Shown here: positions 50,017-63,425 of the stretch, piece after piece
Layout of the letters: the number at the start of each line of letters is the position of its first letter
Position numbering within the stretch: the stretch's first letter is position 1
Source: Phorcus lineatus
Lineage: Eukaryota > Mollusca > Gastropoda > Trochida > Trochidae
DNA: 64,000 nucleotides
NCBI GenBank assembly: GCA_921293015.1
Contig: OV121088.1
Location: 16,281,645-16,345,644 of the forward strand
Direction of reading: 5' to 3'
Program-made: the position numbers and the translations under genes
Notes under the pieces: model-generated
Told to the model about the DNA's origin: nothing
Databases searched by the model: none
Seen by the model: the letters and a program-made list of their open reading frames with translations, nothing else

Positions 50017-50679
50017 TACAAATAATAATGTTGTGCTATTGTAATGTAATCTATTTATATGCTGATCGCCAATTAAAGCGTAAATATAGCTTTATTATAA
50101 AGATTGATAAATGTCTGTTTCATATTATTTTCGAATGAGCATACACCTTGTTCATTCGACTTTTATACCCTAACTTGACATATTCGCGGTTATACATGAG
50201 GATTGATTAACGAAGCGTAGGTACCTGTTCCACACATAGCACGTGACGTAGGTCAGTCGTTAATTGTTGAAAATATCTACTTTTATTTATTGATATAAAT
50301 TATACAGCAGTCAAAAAGGCCGACGATAAGATAGCCTTAAAGAAATACTTACAACTGTAAAACACATATTACCTCATTATTCGTTTAAGTGTTGAAATCA
50401 TGTTGTATTGAGTTTGTACTTTGTACGCTTCCCTGTGTACGTGCGAGTAACAATTGATATTGGTTTAATACTTTATTATATGAAAGTTGTGACAAATCCT
50501 CAATTAGTGTGTAACATACTTTGTTAAATGATTTACTTCTGTATGATTATTTTTCGATATGAAATATAACATTTTGAAAGAAAATACATGGTTTACTTTT
50601 AGATGAATGGAGATGTTCTCAATCAAACTATTTTTACATACATTGAATTGATATAATATTTCAAATAAAGATCTTTAAT

Positions 50680-51004
50680 ACGACTCCATGTTTTCTGAGA
50701 AGATCACTGAGAAAACCGGGAAATACTAAAATTCTCGTCATATGACACAGTTCCTCGGGTAATAATCTCTTTATCTCTTTATTATCGATTTTATTCAATG
50801 TAAAATGCACTGAATATTCAGAAAATGGCCTGCTTTCCTTACGACGGCCCCATACAATGATGTCACGAGCAATGGTTTTATGAGTCACAGACGACACAAT
50901 GCGGTAACTCGCGTTGAAACAATCGTTGCTAAGCAAAAGTGATATGTGCACATGTGCTCATATTGAAAATATGTCATCACTTATGATTAACCATATGGGT
51001 TATA
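50680..51004. mobile_element. Dispersed repeat, copy of the 17931-18294 family
   Basis: Shares CCTGCTTTCCTT, the AACAATCGTTGCTA...GCAAAAGTGATATGTGCAC run and GATTAACCATATGGGT with 17931-18294 in the same order and orientation. The large opening hairpin is not preserved. It accounts for most of a 96-codon minus-strand frame at 50661-50951, which is therefore not a gene. Confidence 0.7.
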
Positions 51005-51339
51005 AGATGAAATATATGGCTGACAACTTACATAATCCTACAGCCATTCTTACACTAATATTGATAATTGGTCTACGTTCCTCATTTTGACGGCGTTCGG
51101 AATCATCCAAACTCTAGAATCTTATTGATAAATAGGCTATTCAAACGCAAATCTAATAGAAGTAGCAAAGTTAAGTTGATTTTCAAATACCAATTTGTAT
51201 TCATATAACCATTCTATATAGAAACGACAAAGACGAAAGCTCAACAGAAGGCATCAATATCCTTTTCAATTCCAAGGATGTAAATATGATATCAACCATT
51301 CCACGAAATAGGAAATGTGGTTTTCTAGTTTGTTTCACT

Positions 51340-52000
51340 TTGATTAAGGCAGCAAGAGAAAGAAAAGGCAATTGAAGTGAAATAGTTGAAATCAAACAAC
51401 TGTTTATAATGAAGAAAAAGGGACACCTTTGATCAAATGCTTCCAAAATTGTCTCAAAATAGTTACAAATGTCAATAACAATTGGTATAATACGATTATG
51501 TAGGGGTTCCTATCTTCATTGAACAGTTTCTTGTCCTACATTGTCAGCAAAAGGAATTTACAATTCGATTCAAAACGAAATTGCTTTGAAGTGCCATTCA
51601 GAAACATCTCCCATGACAGCCTAAACCTATTCATTAAGCTTTGAAGAAACAACTTAACACCTCAACATCCCTTGTTACCTCAATACAATCAAAACATAAT
51701 TAGAATAAATCTTAATGACAATAAAAATAACCCCTTATGCTTTTGATTTAATTGTAAATGAATTCTCGTTTGAAATTGTCATAAATGTAATCAACAAAAT
51801 AATCACTTACATCCAACACCCGATTTAATGATTTGAGAGAACACTTTATCAAGGATAGAGAAACAATACAATACAATTTGTCAACGATTTACTACTTTGA
51901 ACACACTCGCTAACCGCCTTATCCTATAGACTCGGATGTGATGAAGCTAATCAAGGATGGGTATTCTATCTCTGCTAGTAAATCAATTTTTCACTACCTT
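51340..52000. repeat. Dispersed repeat family R1, copy 3
   Basis: Shares TTGCTTTGAAGTGCCATTCA, CATGACAGCCTAAACC and the tail GAAGCTAATCAAGGATGGGT with the other copies, in the same order. Strongly diverged. Confidence 0.5.
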
Positions 52001-53039
52001 AACGAGTCATTTTACCACTCATGCTTTTTGCGAATGTGTTAAGGTGATGAAAAAATCTGATATAATTTTTTTAACAATTTCATTTGAAACGTGTATTAAG
52101 GCTAGCAAGTTATATGAGGTTATTGAATGTATTGTTTAATAAATTAGTATAGATATTAAGAGTTTTGCTTTGGATTGATAAAGTTAATGATAACAAAAAC
52201 AATTAATAAGTAAACCAAAGTTTATTGACGTAATCAGGAGGAAATAGTGCAATAATTTTCTATGGCGTTTTAACGGAAAGCGTTAATACAAGCAAACAAG
52301 TAATAAAACAGAAAAGCCTAATAGTTTACTCAATCTTGTAAACTTCTAAGTAATGAATACAAATGCTTTATACCAAAAATTCAGTAAAAAAGAGAGTCAG
52401 AATTAGAGAAAATAAATCCATTGATCTCACAAAAATTCTAATACCTTTACAATTTTTTTTATTGTTTTGACAGAACGATATTATATACAATTTGTAATTT
52501 TGAAAGGTAAGTTAAATTACAAGTTATTCTTTTGCTTTTGCATGTAAATATTTCTGCTTATTGATGTTAACTGCGATAGCATGATTTAAGACGCTTACGC
52601 TCCTGCTCGTGTATGAAAAGGTATGTATGTAAATGCTTTCAGAATGTTTTCATTACGGTTTCAAAGATGAAGATAGATAAACAGAAACGCAAAATAAACG
52701 TCATCCTGGTGAGTCAGGTCAATTTCCTGTATTTCAATACTGCAAACAAACCAATTGAAATGTATAATCGTTTTTAAATTAACAATATATTATATATGTT
52801 GGTCTATGTGAATTGTTTGCATACAAAATATCCAAATAACTATAGATTATTCCAGAGGTCTTAAACTCATTGGCATGTGCGATCTCATTGAGATTTTAAA
52901 GAACCTTGCATTTTCTGTAGAAAAAGTTACTAAACTGAATAATAAACTAAATGGCAACTTCGTAAAATATTCTCAGCCATGTATTGAGAAATCGGTTTCA
53001 ATTTGTCCACCTTGGTAATGATTTTTGTTGTTGTTCTCT

Positions 53040-53520
53040 CTTATAGCCCGAATTTCCTTCTCAAATTGGCTATTTTAAGGCTTATTAGCACATCGGCACT
53101 GACTTTAGCTCTCTATAGATACAATAAAATATGTAGTATTCTTTATCTAGTATATTTATTCTACAATTAACCTGCAATCAGTAAAGGAAGGGTTTAGATG
53201 ACATATCAGCCAAGAAATATAAAAAATCCAAGCTCAGCTGTTCACAAAAAATGATAAATACAGACTGTTGGAAACGACTGTATTAGTTAAGTATTCAGCT
53301 TTGGAATTCACCTTAATATCCGAACTGTGAACAAAGGATACAACTTTTTTTATTGAGGCAATCCTGAAATTTTACAGATTTCATAATCGAAGGATTACCT
53401 TTTTAGCTGTTTAACCTTAACGGTCTGCCGTTTTTGCATTTCCAGCTGTAAGCAAAATTTGAATATTTCCAATATCGAAGTTCATGCTGATATATTGCAA
53501 CGTTGCGTTAGGTATTTCCG
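53040..53520. repeat. Dispersed repeat family R2, copy 1
   Basis: In order: TTGGCTATTTTAAG, ACTTTAGCTCTCTAT, CTCAGCTGTTCACAAAA, GAACAAAGGA, TGCCGTTT, AGTTCATGC and AACGTTGCGTTA. The same blocks occur in the same order at 55785-56213. The R2 name is mine. Confidence 0.6.
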
Positions 53521-54689
53521 TTATTAACTTAAAAACCCGAGTTCTCTAGTTCCGGATCCGAGATCGAGGTTTGGCACATTTCTGAGAAATGTTCTATTTC
53601 CCTTAATTCGAAGTTTAAACATTCTGTTCCTTACCATGCCCTTAATTGTGTTTACAAGAACAAGAAGAAGTGGTTGGTTAATTTCTCATAAATAAAGTAT
53701 GTTTGTTTCTCTGTGTATTAAATTCGATATGACATATTAACCTCTGCTAAGGACTCCATAACAACAATATTGATTTCGACGTCAAGAAATTCCCATAAAC
53801 ATTACTATTTTAAGGCAAAAACATAACAGAGCAATCGATATTGTCTTAAACAGATGCCAGTAAATACCATTATCATTGAAGACAAGTTGGCACCGATACG
53901 GTTTAGCTGTGACTGCCATTAAAAGATGATAATTAATATCATGATGAAGAACATAGTCATTAGTTCTGGAATTTGCAATGTAAATCATAGATCCTTTCTA
54001 AATTTCTGTTGAAATTTTGAAGTATTTCGACATCAAATATTTATTTAATGAAGCATAATTTCACATAGCTTATAGACTTAAAAGCCGTCTATATGCCATT
54101 TTATAGAATGTAAGTATTGAAAGGACGATGATACAGAAGAATAAAACTATCTCTCGTCGGACCTTGTCAGCTGGAGGTATTGAATTTACGGAATAATTGC
54201 ATCAACACCTTCTTTTATGTTGAATAGTCTGTTAACGAATATCTCAAAATATTTCCCTTTAGAATAACAATTGGTTCATCGCTGTGGCTCTTTTCAAAAG
54301 ATCCGTAAAACCCGTCTTGATTTATACGGATGTTTGTCCGAAAGGTAACAGAATTTACTATTTGTCTTGACAAAATCTTGCTTTCAATTATCAATGAACT
54401 GAAGATTCTTACGATCGAACGATCCCATGTGAAACAGTTTGAAATCTTCAAATGATTTTAAATTTGCACATTTTGTAACTACAACTGCCTAGGGATTTGC
54501 AGGAATTCGAAACAGATTAGCGAAGACATGACACTTTACTATGTTTGGAGAAACTCTCTCAAATTGTTTAATGCAATATATCGGGGATTAGTATTTGGCA
54601 GGGAGTTGTCGAAATTGAATAATCTAAATTATTTCTAGCATTTTGATTCTAATTATAGGTTGAATACAAGTTATTATTAGATGAAGGTG

Positions 54690-54910
54690 TTATGTTTTAA
54701 TTGAACAGCACATCTTAAAGCAGTGCCAACAAAGGTGATTGATTGTGTCGACCTACGGGAAAAGTGAATAATCTATCAGCACAGCCAGTCATAGAGCTTT
54801 CCATTAACATCACACCCATTCAAGGACTGATAAAACTAATCTAGGATAGTATATTATCTCTGCCTTATACAGTGCCTTGCAATAATACATCATTTGAGAC
54901 AATGTTCCAA
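54690..54910. repeat. Dispersed repeat family R1, copy 4
   Basis: Contains CAGCACAGCCAGTCATAGAG and AACTAATCTAGGATAG...TATCTCTGCC in the same order as copies 1-3. The most diverged member. Confidence 0.4.
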
Positions 54911-55784
54911 TGGCTTTGAAAGTCATTTCAACGAAGATGTTTTGATGATTTGTTGTAAGGTATAATCGACATTTTGAGTGGACAACTTTTATAAAATCGC
55001 TAGTGCCTCTGGTTAAACGTCTTTAAAGCTTTGAGGAAAGGGTTTCACCTTAATTCTTCAATTATTTTAATAAATATCATATTCTAATGTATCTTTATTA
55101 ACTTTATTAAACATGATTTTTTATCCAACGTAAATTTTAAAGATCAGTCCAATGCTGAATATTATAGATATTGTTTCGGTAATGGTAACAGAGATAGGAT
55201 TTAGTTTTTAAAAAACCTCTGGTCTTAATTCAACGTTACATATTAACTATATCTTTATAACTATAGTTTAACTATATATTTTTTTCTATCATTTACAAAC
55301 ATAAAACGTTGTCGATGAGTGAACGCTTTGTAACAAGGATTTATATATTGTATTTCAAGACTCAAATATGACACGAGTCTTGTCACAAATACACATAGAG
55401 CCAGTGCTGTAAGTCGTGGCATATTTAAGTTTGTTTTTGCCACTTTTCAATGCAGGTTACAGATGTTTTAACCATGGCCACTTCGAGCTCGATGGTAGTT
55501 GCGATGTAGTCTCCCAGGAATGGTTTTAAGTTTTGGTTTTGTATATTTTCTGAAAGCATTTCATCAGCAACTTAAGTACTGTTTACAGTTACAATCTTAT
55601 TCCTATAATTACCTGAACAGAGCCATAACCAGGGCCCATTCTACGTTCGAAGCAGTCTCAATTAAGCGTTTTGCTTTCTAAAATGTGGAACACGCATTCT
55701 TTGGTTTTTGGACAATACGCCGATGACGTAAAGGAGCGTTGCGTTGGTGCTGCACCATTACTTAGCGTGAAAGATGTTGTTAAA

Positions 55785-56213
55785 GGCACTATAACACATT
55801 TTTACAGTTCATATTGGCTATTTTAAGCTATGAGGCCATAGGTATTCACTTTAGCTCTCTATGAATGCAATGAAATAATTATCATTGCTTACAATTGAAA
55901 TGTAATCAGCAATCAAGATCAAGAAGGCCGCTGTCGGCTAAGATCTTAGGCAGAAAAAATCTATGGTCAGCTGTTCACAAAACGGCTGAACTAGTTATGT
56001 GTGCAGCTAATGAATTAACCTAAACTCTGAACTGAGAACAAAGGAAGAAATATAGTTTATTGACGCAATATTGCAAATTAACCGATTAAATAAAATAGCA
56101 TTAGCATTGTTACTGGCTTAACCAAAGTAGCTGCCGTTTCTGGTTGTAAATAAAAAAAATTCAAATATTGTAGTTCATGCGGAAATTAATGCAGCGTTGC
56201 ACTAAATACTTCT
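55785..56213. repeat. Dispersed repeat family R2, copy 2
   Basis: Matches 53040-53520 block by block (TTGGCTATTTTAAG, CACTTTAGCTCTCTATG, GGTCAGCTGTTCACAAAA, GCAGCGTTGC). It ends where the palindromic MITE at 56214 begins, which suggests an insertion point. Confidence 0.6.
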
Positions 56214-56324
56214 GGGTCTAGATTTTCGAAACTCTTTTAGTGCTAAGATAGTCGTAAGCCAATGTTAATGCATGGTAATTACGACTGTCTCAGTGCTGAG
56301 AGAGCTTCGAAAATCTAGGCCCTG
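56214..56324. mobile_element. Palindromic MITE, second copy
   Basis: Same family as 10903-11013. Arms GGGTCTAGATTTTCGAAACT and, reverse complemented, AGGGCCTAGATTTTCGAAGC, with the central GCTAAGATAGTCGTAA pairing TTACGACTGTCTCAG. It sits directly at the end of a longer dispersed repeat (55785-56213). Confidence 0.75.
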
Positions 56325-59300
56325 GTCTTTTGGAATAAAGTTTATAGCCTGAATGCGTACATATTTTCTTAATAACTAATAAGGTAGATTAATTGAGTGC
56401 GTATCATTAGAAATATCGAGAGTTATGCAGTATCTGTGCATTCGTTGTGTTTACGAAATATTGGTGTGCGCTAGTAACGTTATGGGGTCCCTTAAAGGCC
56501 TTACAGGTACAATGCCAGGCCCTCTAGCCTCGTGTCTATAATGTAGAACAATCAAGATGCATTCCTTTTGGTCTGTTGTTTTGAGAGGATGACCTGCAAT
56601 TTACCTTGGACCAGTGGTTAGTCTTTTCTGATTTCAAATCGTTAAACTATTCTCCTACGTTGAATTTGGACGCATTTCACAGGACCCCGAGGAATATACT
56701 GAATGTGTAAAACCCAGCAGAGTCAATCAGTGGGAGAATCTGTATAAAGGTTTGCACTCACTGAATGAAAGCAATTAATACAAGTGTACATAAGACAGCC
56801 ATAACTGGTGATAGTGTATAGAAAAATTATGCTGTTATTTTGAATCAATCGTACCTTTTCACATGAGACCAGTCGCTTTCTGTTTATCAATATTCCGTGT
56901 TGCTATTGATTCTGAGATACCTCCCTAGAGACAACCGAATACCAAGCTTATATTAGATCCATTAGAATCGATAACATTAGACAAATCAGCCGAAAAAAGA
57001 GGCATCACTTTCAGAATAGCAAATCATTATAGAATATTGTTGAGGAAAAACAAATGTTAAAAGTATATTTTGAATCAACGTGTATTTTTAAGACAAATCC
57101 TTGAATGTTTTTTTCTTTATCAACTATGTAAATATATGATTATTAAAAAGGCAGTAATAAGTATTTTGGAAAAAAACCATTTCTTCCGATTTTCCTAATC
57201 AAACATTAGTCTATTTTAAAGGTTGGAAAATTGTCATCGCTCAACCGATAATGGCACGCTCGTTAGAAAACGTTGTCTTTCAATTTGAACGAAACGTTTA
57301 TTTTCGTTTTAGTGAGTTCACCTTATGTATCCGAACAAACGTGCTACTGCTCTTTTAAAAGTAATGTTTTTCGTATATTTATTCATTCCCGTAAAAAATT
57401 GGATTAGCGGGTGTAAAAACGACATCTTTTCATTGTGTGTCCCTAAATTACAAGAAAAAGAAGTTCAAATTAGATTTTGGTCATGCTTTCATTATAAAAA
57501 AAGAACTTTAAACATACTTTGCTTTAAAAACGATTTCCAAATATTTCAGTTTCATAGAGAGATTATTAATGCTTTTGTTGTTTACATATAGAGGGAAACT
57601 TGCATTACTCACCAAAAAAAGAAACGAATTGATACATCTTATAAGTAAAAAATATTAGTTGTTTGGACAAATAGAGACATCAGTCCTAATAATTGGATCA
57701 AAGTATTAACTTTATCTATAGATATCATAAGTATTAAACGACTTAATGTAAAATACATCTTCTTTATCACTTGATGAATAAGATTGGACCCTTGATGTGG
57801 TGTTATTTCATATAAAAAAACCGTATTTGGAAAATCAATTTCGATTGAGATAAGAAATTTTAAAAACTGTAATATTCTGAGGGCACATCTTCAGAGATAT
57901 GTTAGTAAGGCTTCACAATTGCATTTGTGTGCTTCTCAAAGTAAAAGATAAGAATACCGAACATTAATCATTAAGAATTAGTGAATATTCATTAGATATC
58001 ATCAGTTTGAACAACTTTTCTTCCCCAATGGATCACCTGGTTTACGTGACAAAGAGCATTATTGACAAGATTTCATTTTGCTTTGATTCGTGCCTTCTAC
58101 CATACATGTACATTTGTATACACATTTGTAAAGTTTGTTCACGTACATGCCTGTCACCGTTTTTATTTTCCCTTGCAAAATCTCTAATAGATGATCAACA
58201 GCGTCAAACATTAGCACTGTCGTTTACCTTATAACCATGTTATGTATGTATTATCCAACATCTTTCACTAAGTCGATAAGGACAATTATATTTCAAATTT
58301 CATCTGTTTTTTCGTCTTGCCAAATTTCGACAAATTGCACCACCGGTCGATCCAATGATCCAATAATCATGCTACACTAGTACATATATGTAGGAAGGTT
58401 TATTGCAAATGCGAATGGAGTGAAGCAAAAGACGTGTAAACGAAATCTAAATTATATGATATACTAAGATACACAGGTAGGGGGGACAAACTTTTTGGAT
58501 CCAGCTGTAGGTATCGTGGTACAGAGGCAGACACACGTAATATGTCATGAAAATTACAGAAAGCCATCTTCAATTAACATTCAAGTTAAAATATTGCAGT
58601 CGCAAGTCGTACTAATATAACTGCCTTCCCATCCGCCACCGTCAAGCCTTGACAAAGGTTTTAATTATCAAGTGAACTTGTCCTTAATGTTATTAAAATG
58701 ACCTCAATCGTTAATGAAAATAGCAATAGAAAATTGCATACTTTAATCATACCGGTGAAAGGATATTCAAAATAATGACTTCATTCGAGTATATCTAGTA
58801 GAATCAAAACTTTGCAATTCGCTTTAAACTGAAACTGAAAATGATCAGCTACCTTATACTACTTTTACCTATATTTTTCTTCTTAGGTTTCAATGAAAGC
58901 ATTTGATCGATTGGGTCTTCGGATATTTATAGCTTTCAATATTAAAAGAAAAAGCTAAATACGCACATTAAAGATAGAAGAGGTTGCATCCCAAATTGTT
59001 TGACTTTAAATTTCCCTCCGGGCAAACCTTTTTTTCACTAAAAGGGACAGTAGCCTTTTTTTTAAAGAATTTTTGTTTTAAATGTTACCCAATAAACATT
59101 TTTTACTGGCTAAGGTATTATCTTCAGAGGGCCAAAATATCTCATTACTCAATCCGAGTATCTCAATTATGCAAATATTTTATTTGCACATTATTATAAA
59201 ATCATAAATAAGTATGAATATGCTTTGTCCAATATCAATCAAAATACACAATGAAATAATCAAGGACATTATATGTAAACCGAATCGTGTATAAAAGTTC

Positions 59301-59326
59301 TAATAATCAAAAAGTAGAAAAAATAC

Positions 59327-59402
59327 CGAGGGAACTCCCAATCAAGTCGTCCTTGGAAAAAATGCTTCCACACCTAGGTGGGATTCCATCGGTGTTCCCT
59401 CG
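59327..59402. other. 76-bp segment closed by a perfect 9-bp inverted repeat
   Basis: CGAGGGAAC at the left faces GTTCCCTCG at the right, with CCACACCTAGGTGGG inside, so a branched fold is possible. It does not fit a tRNA: there is no proper T arm. Function unknown. Confidence 0.4.
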
Positions 59403-62400
59403 ATCACAGTGTCTGTAAAATATTAACGACGTGTGAAATCAATCAATACACGAAAAATAAACTCAGTTTAATGCATGTAAGTTTAAATAGTTATCTCATT
59501 TAGAGAATAGTTTGAAAAGACACAAAAAACTGTTTTCAAGGCTACGTATCTTAAGTTGAAAACTTGTTTGTTGTTTACTTATGTCCAGATTTGTATTGCT
59601 GTCACAAAATTTCAAACCTTTTTTCCAAACACAAAATATTTTTTGACTAGTTTCTGTATCAAAGTGAATCCCTTGGGTAAACTGTGGTAACTAATTTTCG
59701 TTTTCTTCAAAACTATGTCATCTGTGACGCCATAATTCTAAAATAAATCACCGTTGTTTTTAAAAACTTTTGTTTGTTTCTTACAACCGTTATAGTACAT
59801 ATATGTATGTATAGATGTAATTATATGAAAGGAATACTTTTCAGTATCTATTCTACATATCACGCGTCTCTAAATACTTATATCAACAAATGCAGTAACT
59901 TTCTCAATAAAAATCTATTTTAAAACATTTTGGGAAAACTGACTTTGAAATTAATTCATTTGCAGCCTACAAAGACATGGTAAAGGAGAGCACTTATCAT
60001 TTAACAAAATTAAGTGTATAAGAATGACCCAAGCTGGCCATTGGTTTGCATGTTGAGCATGTTTGTGTCCGCTTTGGCCATTTTGTGGACATTAAACCAA
60101 CTTTTGGCAATCATAATTTAATGATTGCCTTACACTTCAATCTGATATTTCATATAGTAAACATAAACGTTAAGATAAAACGGATGATTGTGTGATTCAA
60201 ACCCTTCACCGATACTTTTGCTATGACTGAACAAATTTTCCTTAACTAGAAGAATGTGATTCGTAATATGGCGACTGCTATTTCCAAATCTATCTAAATG
60301 AAATTGCATACCATAGTGTCCCTAGGCCTAGGTACGGTGTGAATTAGGTTTGAGATGACATATGCACTAAGTTATGACATAATCTTTAAATAGGACATGA
60401 CAAACTTGTAACTGAGGGTAACTCAAAATCAGAATCTAAAATGTATTTCTTCACACAAAGGAGTCTCTTGATAACACATTGAATTGATAAATGTTTTCCT
60501 ACGTATATGGCTCGTAATTAAGCCCGATCAATCCCTTAAAAGAGTAAATTTCTAAATAGGAAATGAGATATTTTCTATTTGGTTAGATTAATCCCATCAT
60601 TATGAGTGCATCTCATTAGATCGATTAATTAAGACATCATTATCAAGTACCATATCCTAATTAATACATTTCAATCCTCTTTAGATTATTACTTTATCAT
60701 GATTAGTACAAAATATATCCCATCTATAAAACAATGTATACCTTTACAAGAGATTATCTATCCTTGGCAGATTTAGATGAACTACTTTGTCTACGAGCAT
60801 AATGATGTTGTGCTCACGAATCATATCATGATTGGTTGAAATAAATACTCTTCAAACTAATATTGACGTTTCTGTATTGTTGTTCATTTATGGTAAAATT
60901 AATGATTCAAGTCTAAATGATTGAAGTTGATTTGATGTTTATCTCATTAATAGAGTTTCAATATTTTGATTAAGTGTAACGTAAATCTCTAAGTTTTCTT
61001 TCGTTTGATTCAAGATTTGATTTGTTCTTGATTGTAGGTTATTCTCGTGTGTACTTGTTCATTGAAAAAGTGGGACCTTTTTAGTATTGAAGTCGCTATC
61101 AAAGGAATTTTGCAAAAATAAATTCACCCTTTTTTTCGGGATTCAACGTCAAAACTTGAGCACAATCTGATGGGACCCTGTTTAGGTATCGAAATTCTTA
61201 ACTATATGGGACTTTTCGTAAATTAGTCAACTTGAACTGGATTTGAACCCCCAACTACGTTAATAAAACTGAAATTATATCGTATACTACTGTATGTAAT
61301 GTATATTTTGAAAAGTACCCCTTTTCTTGCAATTTGCACAATTTCCTCACAAATGTTCACAAACATCTCACATGTCTTTTTGTATTTGCGAACTGAGATT
61401 TAAGCATGGTAACTAACATCTGGTACCAAAGAAGATACCTGGAGATACCTAAGAAACAGGTAACAATATTAACATTTGCTTCACTTTCAAAACATCTGAG
61501 AAACAATGTTAAATATCTTCAAGCAATAGATAATCTATTCAACAGAAATAGCAATTCTATATAAGCCTTCCATATTGAAATTAGAGACAGCTACTGAATA
61601 AAGAGACACACTGTAGCGCAAATATACGCACAGGCTCGAGAACTTTGGCTTGAATATAATATTCAAATATTTTGCAATGATTCACAAAGTCGTTGTTGAA
61701 TAAAATTTTAAGTATCGCTCAATAAAAAGTACGTTGTAAGTAGATTCTTACTTTATTATCTTTTTTAGATGTATACGTACTTATCTTTTGTGTGCCGTTA
61801 AATAAATTAATCTTATTGTATTTAAATTATGGTTGCGTTATTTTTCATTGAAGTGCTTGCCTACATGCGCATAGTTAGATTGATATAGAATTGTGAAAAG
61901 AAGGTCGTTTTTCTGTCAGAAAGTGTTTAATATTAGGTCATACTGTGATTTTACAACTTCATGAATTGCTTCACCTTAGGTCATTTTAACACTCACAACC
62001 CTTCTGGGACCTTTGATGGCCGCGAATATCTTCAACCCTCCATAGAAATCGCCGTATCGGTCTGAACCACTGATTCTATGTATCCTAAAATCCCTGAAGA
62101 ATAATCGTGTCAGTGAAACGAAATCCTTTCAAAGGTTTTTTTATATCGATTTTAACCTTGTGCGTTGGTGTCTCCTTTCCCGGCATCTGTGGCTCGTGGC
62201 ATTCCATATTCTTTAGTAAAATCATTCAAATGGTCGATATGTTATAAGGTTTGCATTACTTTCAGTTGAAGCTGGGGCATCAGAAAATATCTAAAATTTT
62301 AGATAGATCCATAGGGATTAAGGTTGTTGAATAACATAACAATAAAAATGTTGTCTCTATGTTATAAAAGTTGCATGGAAACACGGAAGGTCAGTTGAAA

Positions 62401-62507
62401 CTGGAGAATAAAAAATATAAACAATTTCAAATAGTTTCAATAGGATTAAACTTGGTGAATGAGATACATTTATCATACAATGGATAGTGTTCTCGGCATA
62501 ATAAAGT

Positions 62508-62532
62508 CAACGGATATTTTCGATATCCGTTG
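62508..62532. other. Perfect 10-bp stem, 5-base loop hairpin
   Basis: CAACGGATAT, then loop TTTCG, then ATATCCGTTG. It is isolated in gene-poor DNA and may be chance or a palindromic remnant. Confidence 0.5.
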
Positions 62533-63275
62533 GGGTCATGTGCGGATACCGATGCAATTTACAGAGGTCAAGTGCCGGAACTTTTTCTGAAAATTACTAT
62601 GACGTCACACGCTTTATCATTTGGAATGCCTGCACAAACGGATGGCTTCAGCAAGTTATTCGTCATCTACTGCATCAAAATTAAGCTGAAGAAATGACAA
62701 ACGGACTTTGTGCAGCTGTTTCGTGAAGTCCATGATCAGGCAGTGCAAAATAACTTAATTACATCGCTGGTTGAAATCAACCGAAATATATAGGCCTAGC
62801 TATTTCAATGAATGAACTGAGTTATATTTTACTCACGGGAACCCAAAGCAGATTGAATCACATGTTCAATGACCTCATATTTAGCTTCCATGTATCATAC
62901 ATGTTTTCATCATTTATTGGGTGTTGGAAATTAAGTAGAGTAAGTATTAGTTAATCTATCCGTAACGCTGCGTTTACACAGGTTGCCATTTGCATTTGGA
63001 AAAGGGAAGGAACTCTCGTTCTAAGTGAGACACGATCGCTGCCCGAGTACGTGTGAATGCAAATTTATTTTCGTTTACATCTTTTTTCTTTAGAAACATA
63101 TTCTAAGACCAACTGGAACATTTAGATCATGCCATCACAACAGCTCTGTTGCCTCAAAGGCAAAGAATGGAGGATTAATTTAATGTCAATTTACCGTGGA
63201 TATACTTTTACAGCCCTAGTAATGACGACAGACCTTTTTAAGCAAAATGAATGCGGAATGACATTGTATGATAAA

Positions 63276-63425
63276 GAGGTTGTCAATATCGTATGTTTTG
63301 GGATGGTAAATATCCTGCATTAGGAATAAACACTATGTATATAGCTCGCCAAGGCTCGCAAAATACAATGTTTATCCCTAATGCAGGATATTTACCATCC
63401 CAAAACATACTCGCATGATAACCTC
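63276..63425. mobile_element. Long inverted repeat (arms about 56 bp), MITE-like
   Basis: GAGGTTGTCAATATCGTATG...GGTAAATATCCTGCATTAGG at the left is matched inverted by CCTAATGCAGGATATTTACC...CATACTCGCATGATAACCTC at the right, with few mismatches. The loop is about 37 bp. A 64-codon frame running into it is not convincing as a gene. Confidence 0.8.

Larger units (their letters stand above)
56325..63275. other. Gene-poor stretch
   Basis: No supported gene. Open frames are all under 90 codons and show no domain-like sequence. Small inverted repeats at 59327-59402 and 62508-62532 are the only structured features I see. Confidence 0.6.

Noticed and set aside
57325-57591. 88-codon plus-strand frame starting MYPNKR
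   Set aside because: Low-complexity, Phe/Lys-rich translation of AT-rich DNA with no homology I recognise.
61230-61265. tRNA-like B-box (GGGTTCAAATCC on the minus strand)
   Set aside because: No pairing T stem, anticodon arm or acceptor stem around it; at most a SINE remnant.
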